A DNA stretch of 64,000 nt from Hahella chejuensis KCTC 2396 (GCF_000012985.1 NC_007645.1:3440501-3504500), one strand, 5' to 3'; positions 36,802-46,890 are shown, counted from the stretch's first letter. A program made the numbers and translations. The notes: generated by a model from the sequence alone, not told the origin.

Positions 36802-38115
36802 CTATTTCCCCCTCCCCTTTTTACGGCAAGCCGTTTGTGCTTCATGTTGTACTGTATTCCGCATCAACGGGGCACTATCCCTGACGCCAGGAGACTTCAC
36901 TACGGGAAAGGCCTGTTGCGCCCAACGCAAGACGTCGATGGATGGACTGTGCATCAGCAATCGGGCTTGTGGGTAGGTCCATAAGAGTCGGTCCACGTTA
37001 TCATTGGGTTCATAGGGAACATCGCCAATCCCATCGGCGTTACGATCCCATCCCAGATAATCGCTCCAGTAATTTCCTTTTCCATTCGTTGACCACTCTT
37101 GCAGGCGTGTCGCTACGTATTTCACTTGACGCCGATTATGAATAAACGCATTCCCCCCCACTAAGTTATCTTCTGAGCCGGCCGTCAGATGGACGCCAAT
37201 ATCGCTCTGTTCAAAGCGGTTGCGCTCAAACACGTTAAACGGTGAGTTATAAACGAATAAGGCCTTACCTTCAGCGCCATCCACCCCTACCCCCGCCATT
37301 CCTCCCTGCTTCACGGCGACGACCTGATTGTTGCGCAAAGTGGAATAGGTGATGTAATTCATCAAAATGCCGTAGTTCTGATCCTGTTCGGAATAGTTTC
37401 CCTCTACGGTCAGGTTACGACTCTGCATCAGCGCATAGCCTGTGCGGGTGCGCAAGGTGCAGTTATTCAGCACCGCATTATCGTGTGAATACATGTAATG
37501 CACTCCGTAACGCAGATCGTGCAGGAAGTTGTCGGCCAGGGTGTTATTGTTGGAAGTGTCGATGTAGATGCCATCCCGCGTTTGCGACACCTCATTACCT
37601 TCAACGAGAGCGCCAGTGACGGCGAACAGATGAATGCCATTGCCGCGATCTTGTGAACGCACGCTGACGTCGCCTTGTATTTGGTTGCCGCGCAAGGTGA
37701 CGTTGGGAGTGGCGTCTACCCAGACGCCAAATCCCGGCCCGCTCAGACGGACGTTCTCCACCACCGCGCCAGCGGCTTGACGCTCAATGAAAATACCGGC
37801 GTCCAGGTTTGTCAGATTACGTCCCCAGTTTTGAATCTCACAGTCGCGGACGGTTATGTCCGGCGCCCTGAGACGGAGTCCGTGCCCCTGACCGCCGGCG
37901 TTGATGACGGCGCCAGGCAGGCAACGAAAATGAAGGCTGCGGGAAACGGCGAAATTGCCTTCGTAAACGCCCTCCGACAGCACCCACTCTCCATCGGTCG
38001 CCTGGATCATCGGCAACTCTTGCAGAGTCGCCGATGCATATCCCGCCGCAAGGCACAGGAGTGACGCCTGCGCCAGGCTAAAGCCAGAAACCAGCCGTGA
38101 CAGGAATCCGCGCAT
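36802..38115 (-). CDS. nosD: NosD, periplasmic beta-helix copper-maturation protein
   Basis: 437 residues from ATG 38115 (15 bp after the nosZ stop), with GAGGCT upstream. Signal peptide ([12 protein letters not shown]). The body is a right-handed beta-helix with repeated turns ('[11 protein letters not shown]', '[15 protein letters not shown]', '[15 protein letters not shown]', '[14 protein letters not shown]'), the NosD/CASH fold. It takes copper from NosL and helps assemble CuZ in NosZ. Confidence 0.94.
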   Translation of the reverse strand: MRGFLSRLVSGFSLAQASLLCLAAGYASATLQELPMIQATDGEWVLSEGVYEGNFAVSRSLHFRCLPGAVINAGGQGHGLRLRAPDITVRDCEIQNWGRNLTNLDAGIFIERQAAGAVVENVRLSGPGFGVWVDATPNVTLRGNQIQGDVSVRSQDRGNGIHLFAVTGALVEGNEVSQTRDGIYIDTSNNNTLADNFLHDLRYGVHYMYSHDNAVLNNCTLRTRTGYALMQSRNLTVEGNYSEQDQNYGILMNYITYSTLRNNQVVAVKQGGMAGVGVDGAEGKALFVYNSPFNVFERNRFEQSDIGVHLTAGSEDNLVGGNAFIHNRRQVKYVATRLQEWSTNGKGNYWSDYLGWDRNADGIGDVPYEPNDNVDRLLWTYPQARLLMHSPSIDVLRWAQQAFPVVKSPGVRDSAPLMRNTVQHEAQTACRKKGRGK

Positions 38116-38129
38116 GGGATGTCCGAGCC

Positions 38130-40049
38130 TCAAGCCTTTTCCACAATCATGCGGCCGCGCATTTCCATATGCAGGGCATGGCAGAACCAATTGCAGTAAT
38201 ACCAATGCACGCCCGGCTCAGACGCTACAAAAGTGACGGACGAGGTCTGCTGGGGACTGATTTCCATACTGACCCCATGATTCACCATACAGAAGCCATG
38301 GGAGACATCCTCCACCATATCCATATTGGTAATGTAAACGGTGACTTCATCTCCCTGTTTCACCCGAAACTCAGTGAGGCCGTAGATTGGCGCGACGGAG
38401 GTCATGTACACGCGCACTTTATTACCGTCGCGAATAACCTTGTTATCCGTCTCTAAAGTAATTCCATCCTTTTTGGCTTGCGCCACGGCGGAGGCGAAGA
38501 ATGGGTCATCCCGGCTCCATATTTTCAGTGGGCGGATCTGATCCCGGCGCACCAATATACAGTCATGAGGTTCAGCGTAGGTTGGTCCATCATGGACCAA
38601 AGCCATCTCGTCCCCAGAGATATCGATTAACTGATCATTCTCTGGATGCAGCGGCCCCGCAGGAAGGAAACGGTCTTTTGAGAACTTGCAGAGCACCACC
38701 AGCCACTTTCCATCAGCATCCCGGGACTCGGTCAGGCTGGCGTGGTTGTGCCCCGGCTGGTACTGTACGTCCAACTTCTGCTTAATATAGTTAACCTTCT
38801 CTCCGTTATAAGCGCGTATGGCTTCGGCGATATTCCACTTCGCCACCTGACTGTCTATAAACAGCGTCGTGTAGGCAAAACCGCGGCCGTCGAAGGTGGT
38901 GTGCAGCGGCCCCAGGCCCAGCTCCGGTTCGCCTACAATGACGTCGCGTTCGTCTTTAAACTTGCCGTCAAACAGGTCATCCAGCTTATCGATGGCGATG
39001 ATGGAGACCGTGGGCGACAGCTTTCCATTCGCCATGAAGTACTTGCCGTCAGGGGAGGTATTTAGTCCATGCGGGTTTTTAGGAACGGGGATGTAACGGG
39101 TCAGCTCAGAACCATGACGGCCGTCCACCACCGGCGTTTTGGCGTCGCCAATCGTTTTGAAGTTACCCGCCTGAATGGCAGCCTCAATTCTCGGCACGTT
39201 GAACACCACGACCCAGTCGCGCTCGTTGCGCATGGTATCCGTCAATAGCAATCCTTTTTCGGAGTTATAGCACGTCGAGGCGACATACTTACCAGTGTAG
39301 TCCGCATCGGTGTTATCCAGATTACCGTCGACAATGACCTGCCAGGCGACTTCCATGGTGTCCGCGTCTACAGCATTGAACATGGTGTAATGGTTTTCCA
39401 GATTTTCCATGTCTGTGCCGTCATTGGGCTGTGGAATCACAAACTCAGCATTGCAAAACACATACTTGGTGCGGGGAACTTTCTGTAGCCGCAAACCATG
39501 GATCGCCTGCACATTCGGAATGGTGGTGATTTTATCGCACTTCATGATGTCCAGGCGGATACGCGCCACCCGGGTATTGGCTTTGTCGTTGATAAACAGA
39601 TATTTGCCGTCATACCGCCCATCCGTCATGGACACATGAGGATGGTGGGCGTCGCCATTGGAAAACCGCGCTGACTCTCCCAGCACTTGTTTACTCTCAT
39701 TGGTCAGGCCCCATCCTGTGGCGGAATCCACATTGAATACGGGGATGCGCATTAATTCACGCATGGAAGGCACCCCCAACACCCTCACTTCCCCTGAATG
39801 GCCTCCGCTCCAAAAGCCATAGTATTCATCCAGCTCTCCAGGCTCCACCGAGGCTTTCTGATGCGCGGTCTTTGCCGCCGCCGCCCAGGATTCCGGGCTC
39901 ATGATGGAAGAACCGAACCCCGTCATCGCAGCCATTCCGGTAACAGCGGATACGCCTGTCACCGCCGCTCCGCCAAGGAAGCCGCGACGACTGATTCCAG
40001 AATCCCGGGCATCCGGCGTAGTGTGTGACGATTTGTCTGCATCTTTCAT
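38130..40049 (-). CDS. nosZ: NosZ, nitrous oxide reductase (clade I, Tat type)
   Basis: 639 residues from ATG 40049, chosen for AGGAG 7 nt upstream and the normal family length; longer starts would overlap nosR. A twin-arginine signal ([14 protein letters not shown]) identifies the Tat-exported clade I type. The propeller carries CuZ histidines (e.g. '[12 protein letters not shown]'). The C-terminal cupredoxin domain has the CuA ligands in '[15 protein letters not shown]'. It reduces N2O to N2 in the periplasm. Confidence 0.97.
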   Translation of the reverse strand: MKDADKSSHTTPDARDSGISRRGFLGGAAVTGVSAVTGMAAMTGFGSSIMSPESWAAAAKTAHQKASVEPGELDEYYGFWSGGHSGEVRVLGVPSMRELMRIPVFNVDSATGWGLTNESKQVLGESARFSNGDAHHPHVSMTDGRYDGKYLFINDKANTRVARIRLDIMKCDKITTIPNVQAIHGLRLQKVPRTKYVFCNAEFVIPQPNDGTDMENLENHYTMFNAVDADTMEVAWQVIVDGNLDNTDADYTGKYVASTCYNSEKGLLLTDTMRNERDWVVVFNVPRIEAAIQAGNFKTIGDAKTPVVDGRHGSELTRYIPVPKNPHGLNTSPDGKYFMANGKLSPTVSIIAIDKLDDLFDGKFKDERDVIVGEPELGLGPLHTTFDGRGFAYTTLFIDSQVAKWNIAEAIRAYNGEKVNYIKQKLDVQYQPGHNHASLTESRDADGKWLVVLCKFSKDRFLPAGPLHPENDQLIDISGDEMALVHDGPTYAEPHDCILVRRDQIRPLKIWSRDDPFFASAVAQAKKDGITLETDNKVIRDGNKVRVYMTSVAPIYGLTEFRVKQGDEVTVYITNMDMVEDVSHGFCMVNHGVSMEISPQQTSSVTFVASEPGVHWYYCNWFCHALHMEMRGRMIVEKA

Positions 40050-40075
40050 AGTTAAGCTCCTGTTCATCAATGGAA

Positions 40076-42214
40076 TCAGCCGTCCAGTTGCGTCGCCGGG
40101 ATGCGTTCCGGCCTGGGCGCAGCGGCATTCTTGCGCTGGCGTTTGTTTTTCAGCACCAGCGGCGGACATTTACGCTCGTTGTGATAGGTCATCTGGCAGT
40201 CAAGGCAGTGATGGCATTCGTTGGCGTTGATGCGGCCATCAGGATGAATCGCCTGAATTTCGCATTCCACGGCGCAGAGTTGACAGGGGTTCCCGCACTC
40301 TTTTCGCCGCTTTAGCCAATCGAACAGGCGGAATTTAGTGGGAATCGCCAATGCCGCCCCTAATGGGCAGAGGTAGCGGCAGTAAAACTTGCGGGTGAAA
40401 ACGTTAATGAGGAGCAATACGCCGGCGTAGGCGACAAACCACCATTCCCGGTTGAAAAGCAGCGTTATCGAGGTTTTAAAAGGCTCCACCTCCGCATATT
40501 TCTCCGCCGTCGCCATGGATTCCAACGACACTCCGAACAAAGCCAGCAAGATGATGTATTTCACCGCCCACAAACGCTCGTGGAGACCGAACGGCAGGTC
40601 AAATTGGGGGATCTTTATCTTGCGCGCGGCTTCATTGATCAGCTCCTGCAGAGCGCCGAAAGGACAGAGCCAGCCACAGAATACGCCGCGTCCCCATAAC
40701 AGAATGGTCGCGGCGGTAAATGTCCACAAAATAAAAATCACCGGATCAATCAGGAATAATTCCCAGTGAAAATCCTGCATGACCGCATGTGTAAAGGTCA
40801 GAACGTTGACGATGGACAGTTGCCCCAGCGCATACCAGCCAAGGAAAACCACCGTGTAGAGAAGGTAAATGCGCCGTAAGTGATGGAGTAAGCGTGGAAA
40901 GCGTACGAAATAGTCCTGCAGAAACAGAATGACCAGCAGCAGCGCCAGGCTGACGATCACTACGCCAATCTGCATGCTTTTATTGCGCCAAATGCTGATC
41001 CAAATGGGCTCAGGGTCAGGTTCATCCACCACTAACGGCGCAGGTCTGCTCACGTAGGCGTCGGGTATCTGATAGGACGCGGAGAAGCTTGAGAATACGC
41101 CCTCCACCGGGCCCGTTTGTCGCCGCACCAGCAGCTCAAGCTCCCAGGAGCCGCCAGGATCGAAATCATAGTGTGAGCGAATCACAAAAATCGCCATCTC
41201 CCGAAATTCCGGCATGCCCTGAGCGTAGACGTCGCTTAAGCGGTAATAATCAAGATCGCGAAAACTGATAATGTCGCCGCGCTGACGCAACTGCACTCGA
41301 TCGAATATACCGCCGCGGACATAGCCGGAGCCTTTGAAGGAATAACGTCCTTCCGCCATCACGGCAATAGCGTGTTCGCCTGGCTTTAGTTCCTCCATCA
41401 ACCAGCGATACTGGCTTTCGCCAAGCAGGTTGCGGCCTATCGTGGGCGCATTCAGATAGGCGTAGTACAAGTTGATAAAGGTTTCATCCCTTGAATCGGG
41501 CGGAGCGTCGTCGACGCCTTCCGCTGCGGTACCCCGAAACGACTCATCCACCTGCCCGCGACTCAGATGTAACCGACGTATCGCTCCGGCGCCTGTCAAT
41601 TGAGCCCAATCTGCGGTATTGAATAAATCCTCCAACACTTCCGCACGTATCGGCGCTGTGGCGTTGGCGTTGATCAGACCCAGAGACGTCGCCACTTTAC
41701 GAACCGAGCGCATGATTGACTCATTCACCACCATAACGGTCACCGTGGCGCCGGTAATCGCATCCACGCTTTTGGTCGCGGAGTCTGAATGTCCCACCAC
41801 CACCCGATCGTTTGCGCCAACTTCTTGATAGCCGGCGACAAAATCAAACAGCTTTTGCTCAGGAATGCCGACTAGCAGGATCGGCTCATGATGTTCCAGA
41901 ACGACGGCGTCTTTAATGGTCCCTTCAGCGTCAAGAATGATATGAAGATTGATGGGCTTGCCTGAGTAGGCGGGAATCTGAAAAACGTCATGGGTTTGGT
42001 AAGCGTAACCAAGCGTGTGATTGCCCAGACTGATTGTGCGGACTGGAGGATCGCCCAGGGGATCTGAGATAACGTCAGCCTGAGGAAATATCTCGTTGAT
42101 GCGTTGCGCCTCAATCGCCGTCAGCCCTTCCTCAGCGTAACCCCAAGTTGGCGTTAACAGCAGAAGTACGGTAAGAAAAACCCACCGTAAGCAACCTTTG
42201 AACGAAGATTCCAC
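40076..42214 (-). CDS. nosR: NosR, FMN- and iron-sulfur membrane protein for N2O respiration
   Basis: 712 residues. Signal segment (1-27), periplasmic FMN-binding domain with the flavinylation motif in 'DAITGATVT', then membrane helices with two CxxxCP motifs ([18 protein letters not shown]), and a C-terminal polyferredoxin pair ([12 protein letters not shown] and CHHCLDC.....KCPP). NosR is needed for nos expression and electron supply to NosZ. A perfect FNR/DNR-type site lies 71 bp upstream of the start. Confidence 0.96.
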   Translation of the reverse strand: MESSFKGCLRWVFLTVLLLLTPTWGYAEEGLTAIEAQRINEIFPQADVISDPLGDPPVRTISLGNHTLGYAYQTHDVFQIPAYSGKPINLHIILDAEGTIKDAVVLEHHEPILLVGIPEQKLFDFVAGYQEVGANDRVVVGHSDSATKSVDAITGATVTVMVVNESIMRSVRKVATSLGLINANATAPIRAEVLEDLFNTADWAQLTGAGAIRRLHLSRGQVDESFRGTAAEGVDDAPPDSRDETFINLYYAYLNAPTIGRNLLGESQYRWLMEELKPGEHAIAVMAEGRYSFKGSGYVRGGIFDRVQLRQRGDIISFRDLDYYRLSDVYAQGMPEFREMAIFVIRSHYDFDPGGSWELELLVRRQTGPVEGVFSSFSASYQIPDAYVSRPAPLVVDEPDPEPIWISIWRNKSMQIGVVIVSLALLLVILFLQDYFVRFPRLLHHLRRIYLLYTVVFLGWYALGQLSIVNVLTFTHAVMQDFHWELFLIDPVIFILWTFTAATILLWGRGVFCGWLCPFGALQELINEAARKIKIPQFDLPFGLHERLWAVKYIILLALFGVSLESMATAEKYAEVEPFKTSITLLFNREWWFVAYAGVLLLINVFTRKFYCRYLCPLGAALAIPTKFRLFDWLKRRKECGNPCQLCAVECEIQAIHPDGRINANECHHCLDCQMTYHNERKCPPLVLKNKRQRKNAAAPRPERIPATQLDG

Positions 42215-42284
42215 GTTATAACTCCTGGCGTGCGGCGTGACAGCATTGCCGCCCCAAGGTTAAAAGGGTCTGTTTGATCTCTTA

Positions 42285-42298
42285 TTGATACATATCAA
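42285..42298. promoter_or_regulatory. FNR/ANR/DNR box upstream of nosR
   Basis: TTGATACATATCAA is a perfect match to the TTGAT-N4-ATCAA consensus of oxygen- and NO-responsive FNR-family regulators. Its near edge is 71 bp from the nosR start codon, a suitable position for activation of the nosRZDFYL operon under low oxygen or NO. Confidence 0.85.
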
Positions 42299-42456
42299 GG
42301 TGATTCGGATTAAGACCGCGCCTATCTCTAAGGAGGTATAGGGCAAAAAGACTTGCGTGCTCGTCATTGCATGCAGGTAAATTCGAGACTTTCGTTGCGA
42401 TTCTCCGCCTTGCGCCAAGGGTGCGGCAGGGGACTCAAAAAGAGTGTGGACCTGAT

Positions 42457-42520
42457 GGGGATACGGGGGAAACTTGATCCCCCCTGCTCCCCTATTTGCG
42501 TCTACGCAAGCACTCTGGAG
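42457..42520. repeat. G/C-tract hairpin repeat, copy A
   Basis: GGGGATACGGGGGAAA...GATCCCCCC followed by TGCTCCCCTATTTGCGTCTACG. The same word order occurs at 47881-47935. GGGGAT..ATCCCC and GGGGG..CCCCC can pair. It lies at, and slightly inside, the 3' end of the NYN-cold-shock gene. Confidence 0.6.
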
Positions 42521-43413
42521 CTTATATCTCGTAAAGAAAGATATTCAACGAATTCCCCTTCCGCTGAGACCGGAATGATCTTTACAGCGCAGGTCTTGTT
42601 GCCTTTTTCACTTATCCCTCGCTCAAACTCCAGCTGGCATCCACTTTTTGCAATGGTTGTCATCTCAGAGTTGGTAGGGCGTGTCCCCCCGGAAAAACGC
42701 ACATGCGATACATGGAAAAAGAGGTCGCTCGTTTTGCCAGATTCCTCCTTAACGGTCAGGAAACCAAAGCCCTTGTCCTCTCTCCAGGAACCCGCCTTGA
42801 TGGTGGCGATCTCACGAACTGGTTTTGTGACCTTCTCTTTCTTTTCCGTCTTGGTCGGCTGTTTGAGAGCGGCCTGATTTTTCTTCAGAAACCCGTGGAT
42901 CTTATGGCCATGTTCGCCATCCGGACGGTAAAAGGTATCCACGCCTTGACTCAGTTCAGTGGAAATATTGTCGAAAGCGAATGCCTCCACCTTTTTGCCC
43001 TTGTGCTGCAATGCGGATACGACGCGGGAAAAATCACCGTCGCCACTGCCAAGGAGAACATAGTCAAGATTGTCGGTCTGGAGCAAGGCGTCTACGGCCA
43101 GTTCCAGGTCTACATTGCCTTTTGCGTATACGGTTCCGTCTTCTTGTTGGTATTTTTTCAAGGGTTTCTCGAACACTCTGAACCCGGCGTTGCGGATATC
43201 ACTGCGGTGTTTTCGTTGTTCCTGCCGGTATTTGGCGTCTTTTTGTTCCCTGTCTTCATCAACCGCCATGTAGGTATTCGCTCGAATGACAAGCATCCCT
43301 AGATCTTCCACAAACTTTATGATGGCGCTGTAGTCCAGCCCCTCACGATCCTGTCCATAGATCAAATTGTCATTGTCGATGAATATGCCGGCTTTTAGCC
43401 CATCGTATTTCAT
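42502..43413 (-). CDS. NYN/LabA-type nuclease domain fused to a cold-shock domain
   Basis: 303 residues. Residues 1-165 are a NYN (DUF88/LabA) PIN-like domain: 'AGIFIDNDNLIYG', 'KGNVDLELAVDALLQTDNLDYVLLGSGDGDFSRVVSALQHKGKKVEAFAF', with the conserved acidic residues of the proposed metal-dependent RNase site. After a Lys-rich linker (QPTKTEKKEKVTKPVRE), about 205-285 is a cold-shock RNA-binding domain ('ATIKAGSWREDKGFGFLTVKEESGKTSDLFFHVSHV'). The fusion suggests RNA cleavage guided by single-stranded nucleic acid binding. It is a monocistronic-looking gene beside nosR. Confidence 0.85.
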   Translation of the reverse strand: MKYDGLKAGIFIDNDNLIYGQDREGLDYSAIIKFVEDLGMLVIRANTYMAVDEDREQKDAKYRQEQRKHRSDIRNAGFRVFEKPLKKYQQEDGTVYAKGNVDLELAVDALLQTDNLDYVLLGSGDGDFSRVVSALQHKGKKVEAFAFDNISTELSQGVDTFYRPDGEHGHKIHGFLKKNQAALKQPTKTEKKEKVTKPVREIATIKAGSWREDKGFGFLTVKEESGKTSDLFFHVSHVRFSGGTRPTNSEMTTIAKSGCQLEFERGISEKGNKTCAVKIIPVSAEGEFVEYLSLRDISSRVLA

Positions 43414-43550
43414 GTGTCACTTCCGCTCTGAGTCGCTTATAACCTTTTTACTCATTATATCTGGCGGAATCTCGGCTGCCCTCCCTAATTCGTAACATTT
43501 ACAAGTGGGTGGCCTTGGACGCTGTGAAAATGACGGAACGCCGACGCGCT

Positions 43551-43682
43551 TATTAATATGGCAATGATATTGACATGTTGATATCTGGCGCATGAATGCG
43601 CCTGCGCGGCGGAGAGCCGCGGGAGACAGGGCCCCTGTCGTTGCAGACAAATAGAAGGAAGCTATTTGTCTGCCTGATTAAT
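43551..43682. repeat. Composite repeat, full-length copy 9
   Basis: 132 bp with all five stems in the 17706 orientation: TATTAATATG..CATGTTGATA, GGCGCATGAATGCGCC, GCGGAGAGCCGC, a shortened GACAGGGCCCCTGTC (loop lost but stem kept), and perfect GCAGACAAATAG-AAGGAAG-CTATTTGTCTGC, ending GATTAAT. It ends 16 bp before the 3' end of the 43698 gene. Confidence 0.85.
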
Positions 43683-43697
43683 AGTATGCAGGAGAGG

Positions 43698-44156
43698 CTA
43701 CTGTTCGTGCGGTATACAGCAAAGGAATATGAACTCCACCTCTATGGGTATTGGCTCGTCGGCCTGGTCCTGGGGGGTGATTTGTAGAGTCAGGCTTTCT
43801 CTCTTGCCTGCCTCCTGACCAAGCAATTCTTTTATGGGGGACTCGATTTTTATTTTTAGGTTCATTCCTTCGTTGTTGTCCGGGTTTCTTGGCCGGACGG
43901 AAAAAAACGATAATGAGCCGATATAGTGGAGCGCGCCTCCCTGTGTGTGTGCAACGAGAAACACATCGTAGTTAGGGCTGCCGGGTTCACCGAAGATGCG
44001 ATGAAAGTTTAGGAATACCCGTGAGTCGCACAAAGACTCGCGATTGAAATGAGGTCGATTTTCCTCATAAATTCCCAGCCGGATTTCTACCTCATCCCCT
44101 GACAAGATTAACGGTCCAGGATGCTCGGCCATAATGTTTATGGAAGGTGACGCCAT
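43698..44156 (-). CDS. Stand-alone homologue of the tyrosinase C-terminal domain (proposed)
   Basis: 152 residues from ATG 44156, immediately after the DUF2182 stop. No known domain was recognised by name, but the second half (NYDVFLVAHTQGG..YIGSLSFFS..GMNLKIKIESPIKELL..SLTLQITPQ..PIPIEVEFIFL) lines up with the C-terminal region of the tyrosinase two genes upstream (IDLFITNRDNE..FVGCIGLFG..GLNFALDISDTINKL..IRVQLIPQ..DVEINVGRVSL). It is probably a soluble beta-sandwich that pairs with tyrosinase, perhaps as a lid or carrier. There is no signal peptide. The homology is my reading by eye. Confidence 0.6.
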   Translation of the reverse strand: MASPSINIMAEHPGPLILSGDEVEIRLGIYEENRPHFNRESLCDSRVFLNFHRIFGEPGSPNYDVFLVAHTQGGALHYIGSLSFFSVRPRNPDNNEGMNLKIKIESPIKELLGQEAGKRESLTLQITPQDQADEPIPIEVEFIFLCCIPHEQ

Positions 44157-44158
44157 AA

Positions 44159-44887
44159 TCAATTGAGCCAGATCAGTAATGGGTACACCGCCAGCGCACA
44201 GCACATCCAGGACACCAGTCTGGTTTCTCTGGGCAGAAGTATGCGTTCATATAACAGAACAGCCGTCACAATCATCATCAGCCAAAGATTGTGCCCGGCG
44301 ATTACCAGCGCCAACATGACATGAAGGCAGGCTTTTACACAACTCATGCCCTTGATTAGGCCAAAATAGACTGTATCCCTGTAGGCATACCAGCCACTGA
44401 TTCGCATGGGGACGCCGCTGCTGCAGGCAAAAACGGCTTTTCTTCGGGATGATGTATTGTTCCAGACCGCCGCCGCCAAAAAGGCAAGCGACCCAACAGG
44501 TAATGGTGAGATCACGTCATGCTCAATATAGGGCAGCTGATACAAAATTCCCCTGATAACCTCTACCACAGCTCCTGCGATCAGCCAGACGATTGCATAC
44601 CCAGACACAAGAAGGGGCATCAACCTTAAGTGTTGATACCGTGGCATCATGATTTTTACCCGCCGGACTGAACCGCTGAGCATGGGCAGCATCATCGCTG
44701 AAACCATCATTAGCCAGGCCAGCAAACTACCAGAAAGCGCCACAATGGGAGTGGCTGACATAGGGTGATGTGAGTGTGCGGAGCGGCTCAGCTCAGCCGA
44801 AATCAAATATGCCCAGCTCAGCGCGCTCACCATGAAAAGCCACCAGTAGGGATAAGCCGTTGTCAGACGGCTCATCCTGTCGCTCAT
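44159..44887 (-). CDS. DUF2182 membrane protein in tyrosinase locus
   Basis: 242 residues from ATG 44887; a longer TTG start at 44938 would overlap the tyrosinase end. Six or so membrane helices with the family motif 'SLLAWLMMVSAMMLPML' and 'ALVIAGHNLWLMMIVTAVLLYERIL'. DUF2182 proteins are called predicted metal-binding membrane proteins; a Met- and His-bearing membrane protein next to a copper enzyme suggests a copper-related role here. Spacing of 16 bp after the tyrosinase stop and 2 bp before the next gene implies one transcript. Confidence 0.75.
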   Translation of the reverse strand: MSDRMSRLTTAYPYWWLFMVSALSWAYLISAELSRSAHSHHPMSATPIVALSGSLLAWLMMVSAMMLPMLSGSVRRVKIMMPRYQHLRLMPLLVSGYAIVWLIAGAVVEVIRGILYQLPYIEHDVISPLPVGSLAFLAAAVWNNTSSRRKAVFACSSGVPMRISGWYAYRDTVYFGLIKGMSCVKACLHVMLALVIAGHNLWLMMIVTAVLLYERILLPRETRLVSWMCCALAVYPLLIWLN

Positions 44888-44903
44888 GTCAGCATACCGT
44901 TCG

Positions 44904-46304
44904 CTAATCAATTTCACTGTGCAAACTGACTCTGCCAACGTTTATTTCGACATCACTGTCCTGCTTTGACTGGGGGATCAATTGGACCCGAATTTTTTCT
45001 TCGTCCCAATCGTCACGCTGCCTGAGCTTGTTAATCGTGTCGGAAATATCGAGAGCAAAGTTCAAGCCGCCGCCATCACTCTCAACACTGGGAGTTGAGG
45101 CATTTTCGAGGCCAAACAGTCCAATACAGCCCACGAAGTTTTCTTCGTTGCCTTCTTCGTTATCACGGTTGGTGATGAACAGATCGATCGGGGACGTTGC
45201 GCCTTTACCTTTCACGTTACTGATTCGCAAAATGGTTCTTTTTTCGTCATCAGCTCTGGCGGACTTAAGGCGTGCGCCTCTTACCGGCTGAGGCGTCATG
45301 GTCAGATCCATGGGCGCCATATGATCGCCGACCGAAAAGCTGCCTGGGGTCGCACCGACAACATCCATTGGCGGCGCTGTTCTTCTGACAGGCTTGGTGG
45401 AAGGAAGAGGAAAGGACGGGGTATATACATAACCCAGTAATTCGGTCGTCTCCACGTCTTTGACCGCCATTTCGACAGGTTGGCCATTGCCGTCATGGAA
45501 CTTGAAGCGGAAATCCTTCCACGCATTCACAGCAGGGTTGGTGCGACCTGCCTGAGCCAGCCACACCTGCCACAGCCGGTCGATATTAGCATGGTGTAGC
45601 CAGAATATGGGGTCGAGAGCAGCCGTGTCGGGATTCCCCATGGCGCCGTTAATATCAGTGTGCACAACGTTGTGTGGAAGGCTTTCTAGTTGCCCGGTCT
45701 CGCCACCTGAGTGGGCGAATCCTGTGACTCCGCCGCCAAAGCTTAAGTCATTGCTGATATTGGTAAACTCCACTTCATTCATGGCGGGCCAGGGATTAAC
45801 GTTGTTCTTATTCAACACATAGTTGCGCCGGTTTTTTATCCATAAAGCGGCGAAGTCGGTATTGGGCCCCTGGGAAGACCCAAACTCAGGTGGGATTTGC
45901 AGGGCTTGTTGTTGCTCACTCGCCTGAGCGCTTGTGTTATATGCGTCACAGTAATTCCAGTAGGGAAGCGTCCAATCTGAGGGCCCGCCCATGTCACGGA
46001 TTGCCTTGGCGACAATCTCTTCGAAGTAGAACAGGTACATGCGGTGCCACGGCAGGAAGTACCAGGTACCGTGCTGGCAACGGTTCCAGAAGCCGCTATT
46101 GACGGTCTGCTGGGATGGCGGAAAACCTGTGGCGTCCTGCCAGTAGGTTAAAGCACTGGGGTAGATTGCGTAGCCGTGAATGGCTCCTTGGTACCACCAG
46201 CTGGTGGGATCGTTAATGTCCCTGGATTTCATTTCCTCAACGGCTCTTGAGTACCAGGACAGCGTCTCGTCTTGCAATTCGTAAACGTTTTGTCTTGTTT
46301 TCAT
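44904..46304 (-). CDS. Tyrosinase (type 3 copper phenol oxidase)
   Basis: 466 residues from ATG 46304, which has AGGAGGG 5 nt upstream; upstream in-frame ATGs are not supported. CuA ligands: His43, His78 (RCQHGTW) and His87 (LPWHRMY). CuB ligands: His211 and His215 (LPHNVVH) and His237/238 in 'DPIFWLHHANIDRLW'. Residues about 345-466 form a C-terminal beta domain resembling the separate protein at 43698. It should oxidise phenols to o-quinones using O2. No signal peptide or Tat motif, so it is cytoplasmic or exported by other means. A perfect inverted repeat lies just upstream. Confidence 0.95.
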   Translation of the reverse strand: MKTRQNVYELQDETLSWYSRAVEEMKSRDINDPTSWWYQGAIHGYAIYPSALTYWQDATGFPPSQQTVNSGFWNRCQHGTWYFLPWHRMYLFYFEEIVAKAIRDMGGPSDWTLPYWNYCDAYNTSAQASEQQQALQIPPEFGSSQGPNTDFAALWIKNRRNYVLNKNNVNPWPAMNEVEFTNISNDLSFGGGVTGFAHSGGETGQLESLPHNVVHTDINGAMGNPDTAALDPIFWLHHANIDRLWQVWLAQAGRTNPAVNAWKDFRFKFHDGNGQPVEMAVKDVETTELLGYVYTPSFPLPSTKPVRRTAPPMDVVGATPGSFSVGDHMAPMDLTMTPQPVRGARLKSARADDEKRTILRISNVKGKGATSPIDLFITNRDNEEGNEENFVGCIGLFGLENASTPSVESDGGGLNFALDISDTINKLRQRDDWDEEKIRVQLIPQSKQDSDVEINVGRVSLHSEID

Positions 46305-46336
46305 GGTGACCCTCCTTGGGGCGCTGCGCCACATCC

Positions 46337-46365
46337 AAAGGTAGTTCCAATGTATAACTACCTTT
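46337..46365. promoter_or_regulatory. Perfect 10-bp inverted repeat in the tyrosinase promoter
   Basis: AAAGGTAGTT, 9-nt spacer, AACTACCTTT, 33 bp upstream of the tyrosinase start. The related word AAAGGTAACT occurs in the promoter of the adjacent HxlR gene. It is a likely operator of that regulator. Confidence 0.55.
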
Positions 46366-46474
46366 TGTCCGTTAAATATAGATGCTTTTAAAATATTTGG
46401 TGGAAATGTGATCAGCCCATTGCGTTCCTTCATTTTATTGGAGGGCTGGCTAGGTGGAACGCCATGCTGCAAAC

Positions 46475-46858
46475 CTAACCATTATCCCGATCATACTCCC
46501 GTCGGGCATTGCGAATTTCATCGTGGTGTGCGTTGGCCCATGAAACCAGTTTCCAAAGTGACTTGGCCAGACCTTCTCCCAGAGAAGTCAGTTTATACTC
46601 CACTTTTACCGGGACTTCTGGATAAACCGTGCGGTTGACGTATCCATCCCGCTCCAGATCTCTCAAGGTTTGCGTCAGCATGCGCTGAGAGATGCCTTCG
46701 ATTCGGGTTTTCAGGGAATTGAAGCGATCTGGCCCTTCAACGAGGCTGAATAAGATCAGCATCGACCATTTATCCCCTACCTGACTGACCACATTTCGAA
46801 TCGGACAGTCTTCATTTTGCAAGAAAACTCGCTTGCCGTTTTTGGTCTTGGTGCTCAT
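46475..46858 (-). CDS. HxlR-family transcriptional regulator
   Basis: 127 residues. Classic HxlR winged helix: 'CPIRNVVSQVGDKWSMLILFSLVEGPDRFNSLKTRIEGISQRMLTQTLRDLERDGYVNRTVYPEVPVKVEYKLTSLG'. The conserved N-terminal Cys (residue 18, DCPIRN) is the redox or quinone-reactive residue in family members such as YodB and CatR. It lies between the tyrosinase gene (same strand, 170 bp downstream) and a divergent hydrolase gene, so either or both could be its targets. Confidence 0.92.
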   Translation of the reverse strand: MSTKTKNGKRVFLQNEDCPIRNVVSQVGDKWSMLILFSLVEGPDRFNSLKTRIEGISQRMLTQTLRDLERDGYVNRTVYPEVPVKVEYKLTSLGEGLAKSLWKLVSWANAHHDEIRNARREYDRDNG

Positions 46859-46874
46859 TACTCTTCACTCACAG

Positions 46875-46890
46875 GTTATCAAAAGGTAAC
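46875..46890. promoter_or_regulatory. Candidate HxlR operator upstream of its own gene
   Basis: GTTATC-AAAA-GGTAAC, a near-perfect dyad 17 bp before the HxlR ATG. To the right, TTAGTA is repeated at 46940 and 46950, a 10-bp period, just before the hydrolase start. These are typical autoregulation and divergent-target positions. Confidence 0.45.
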
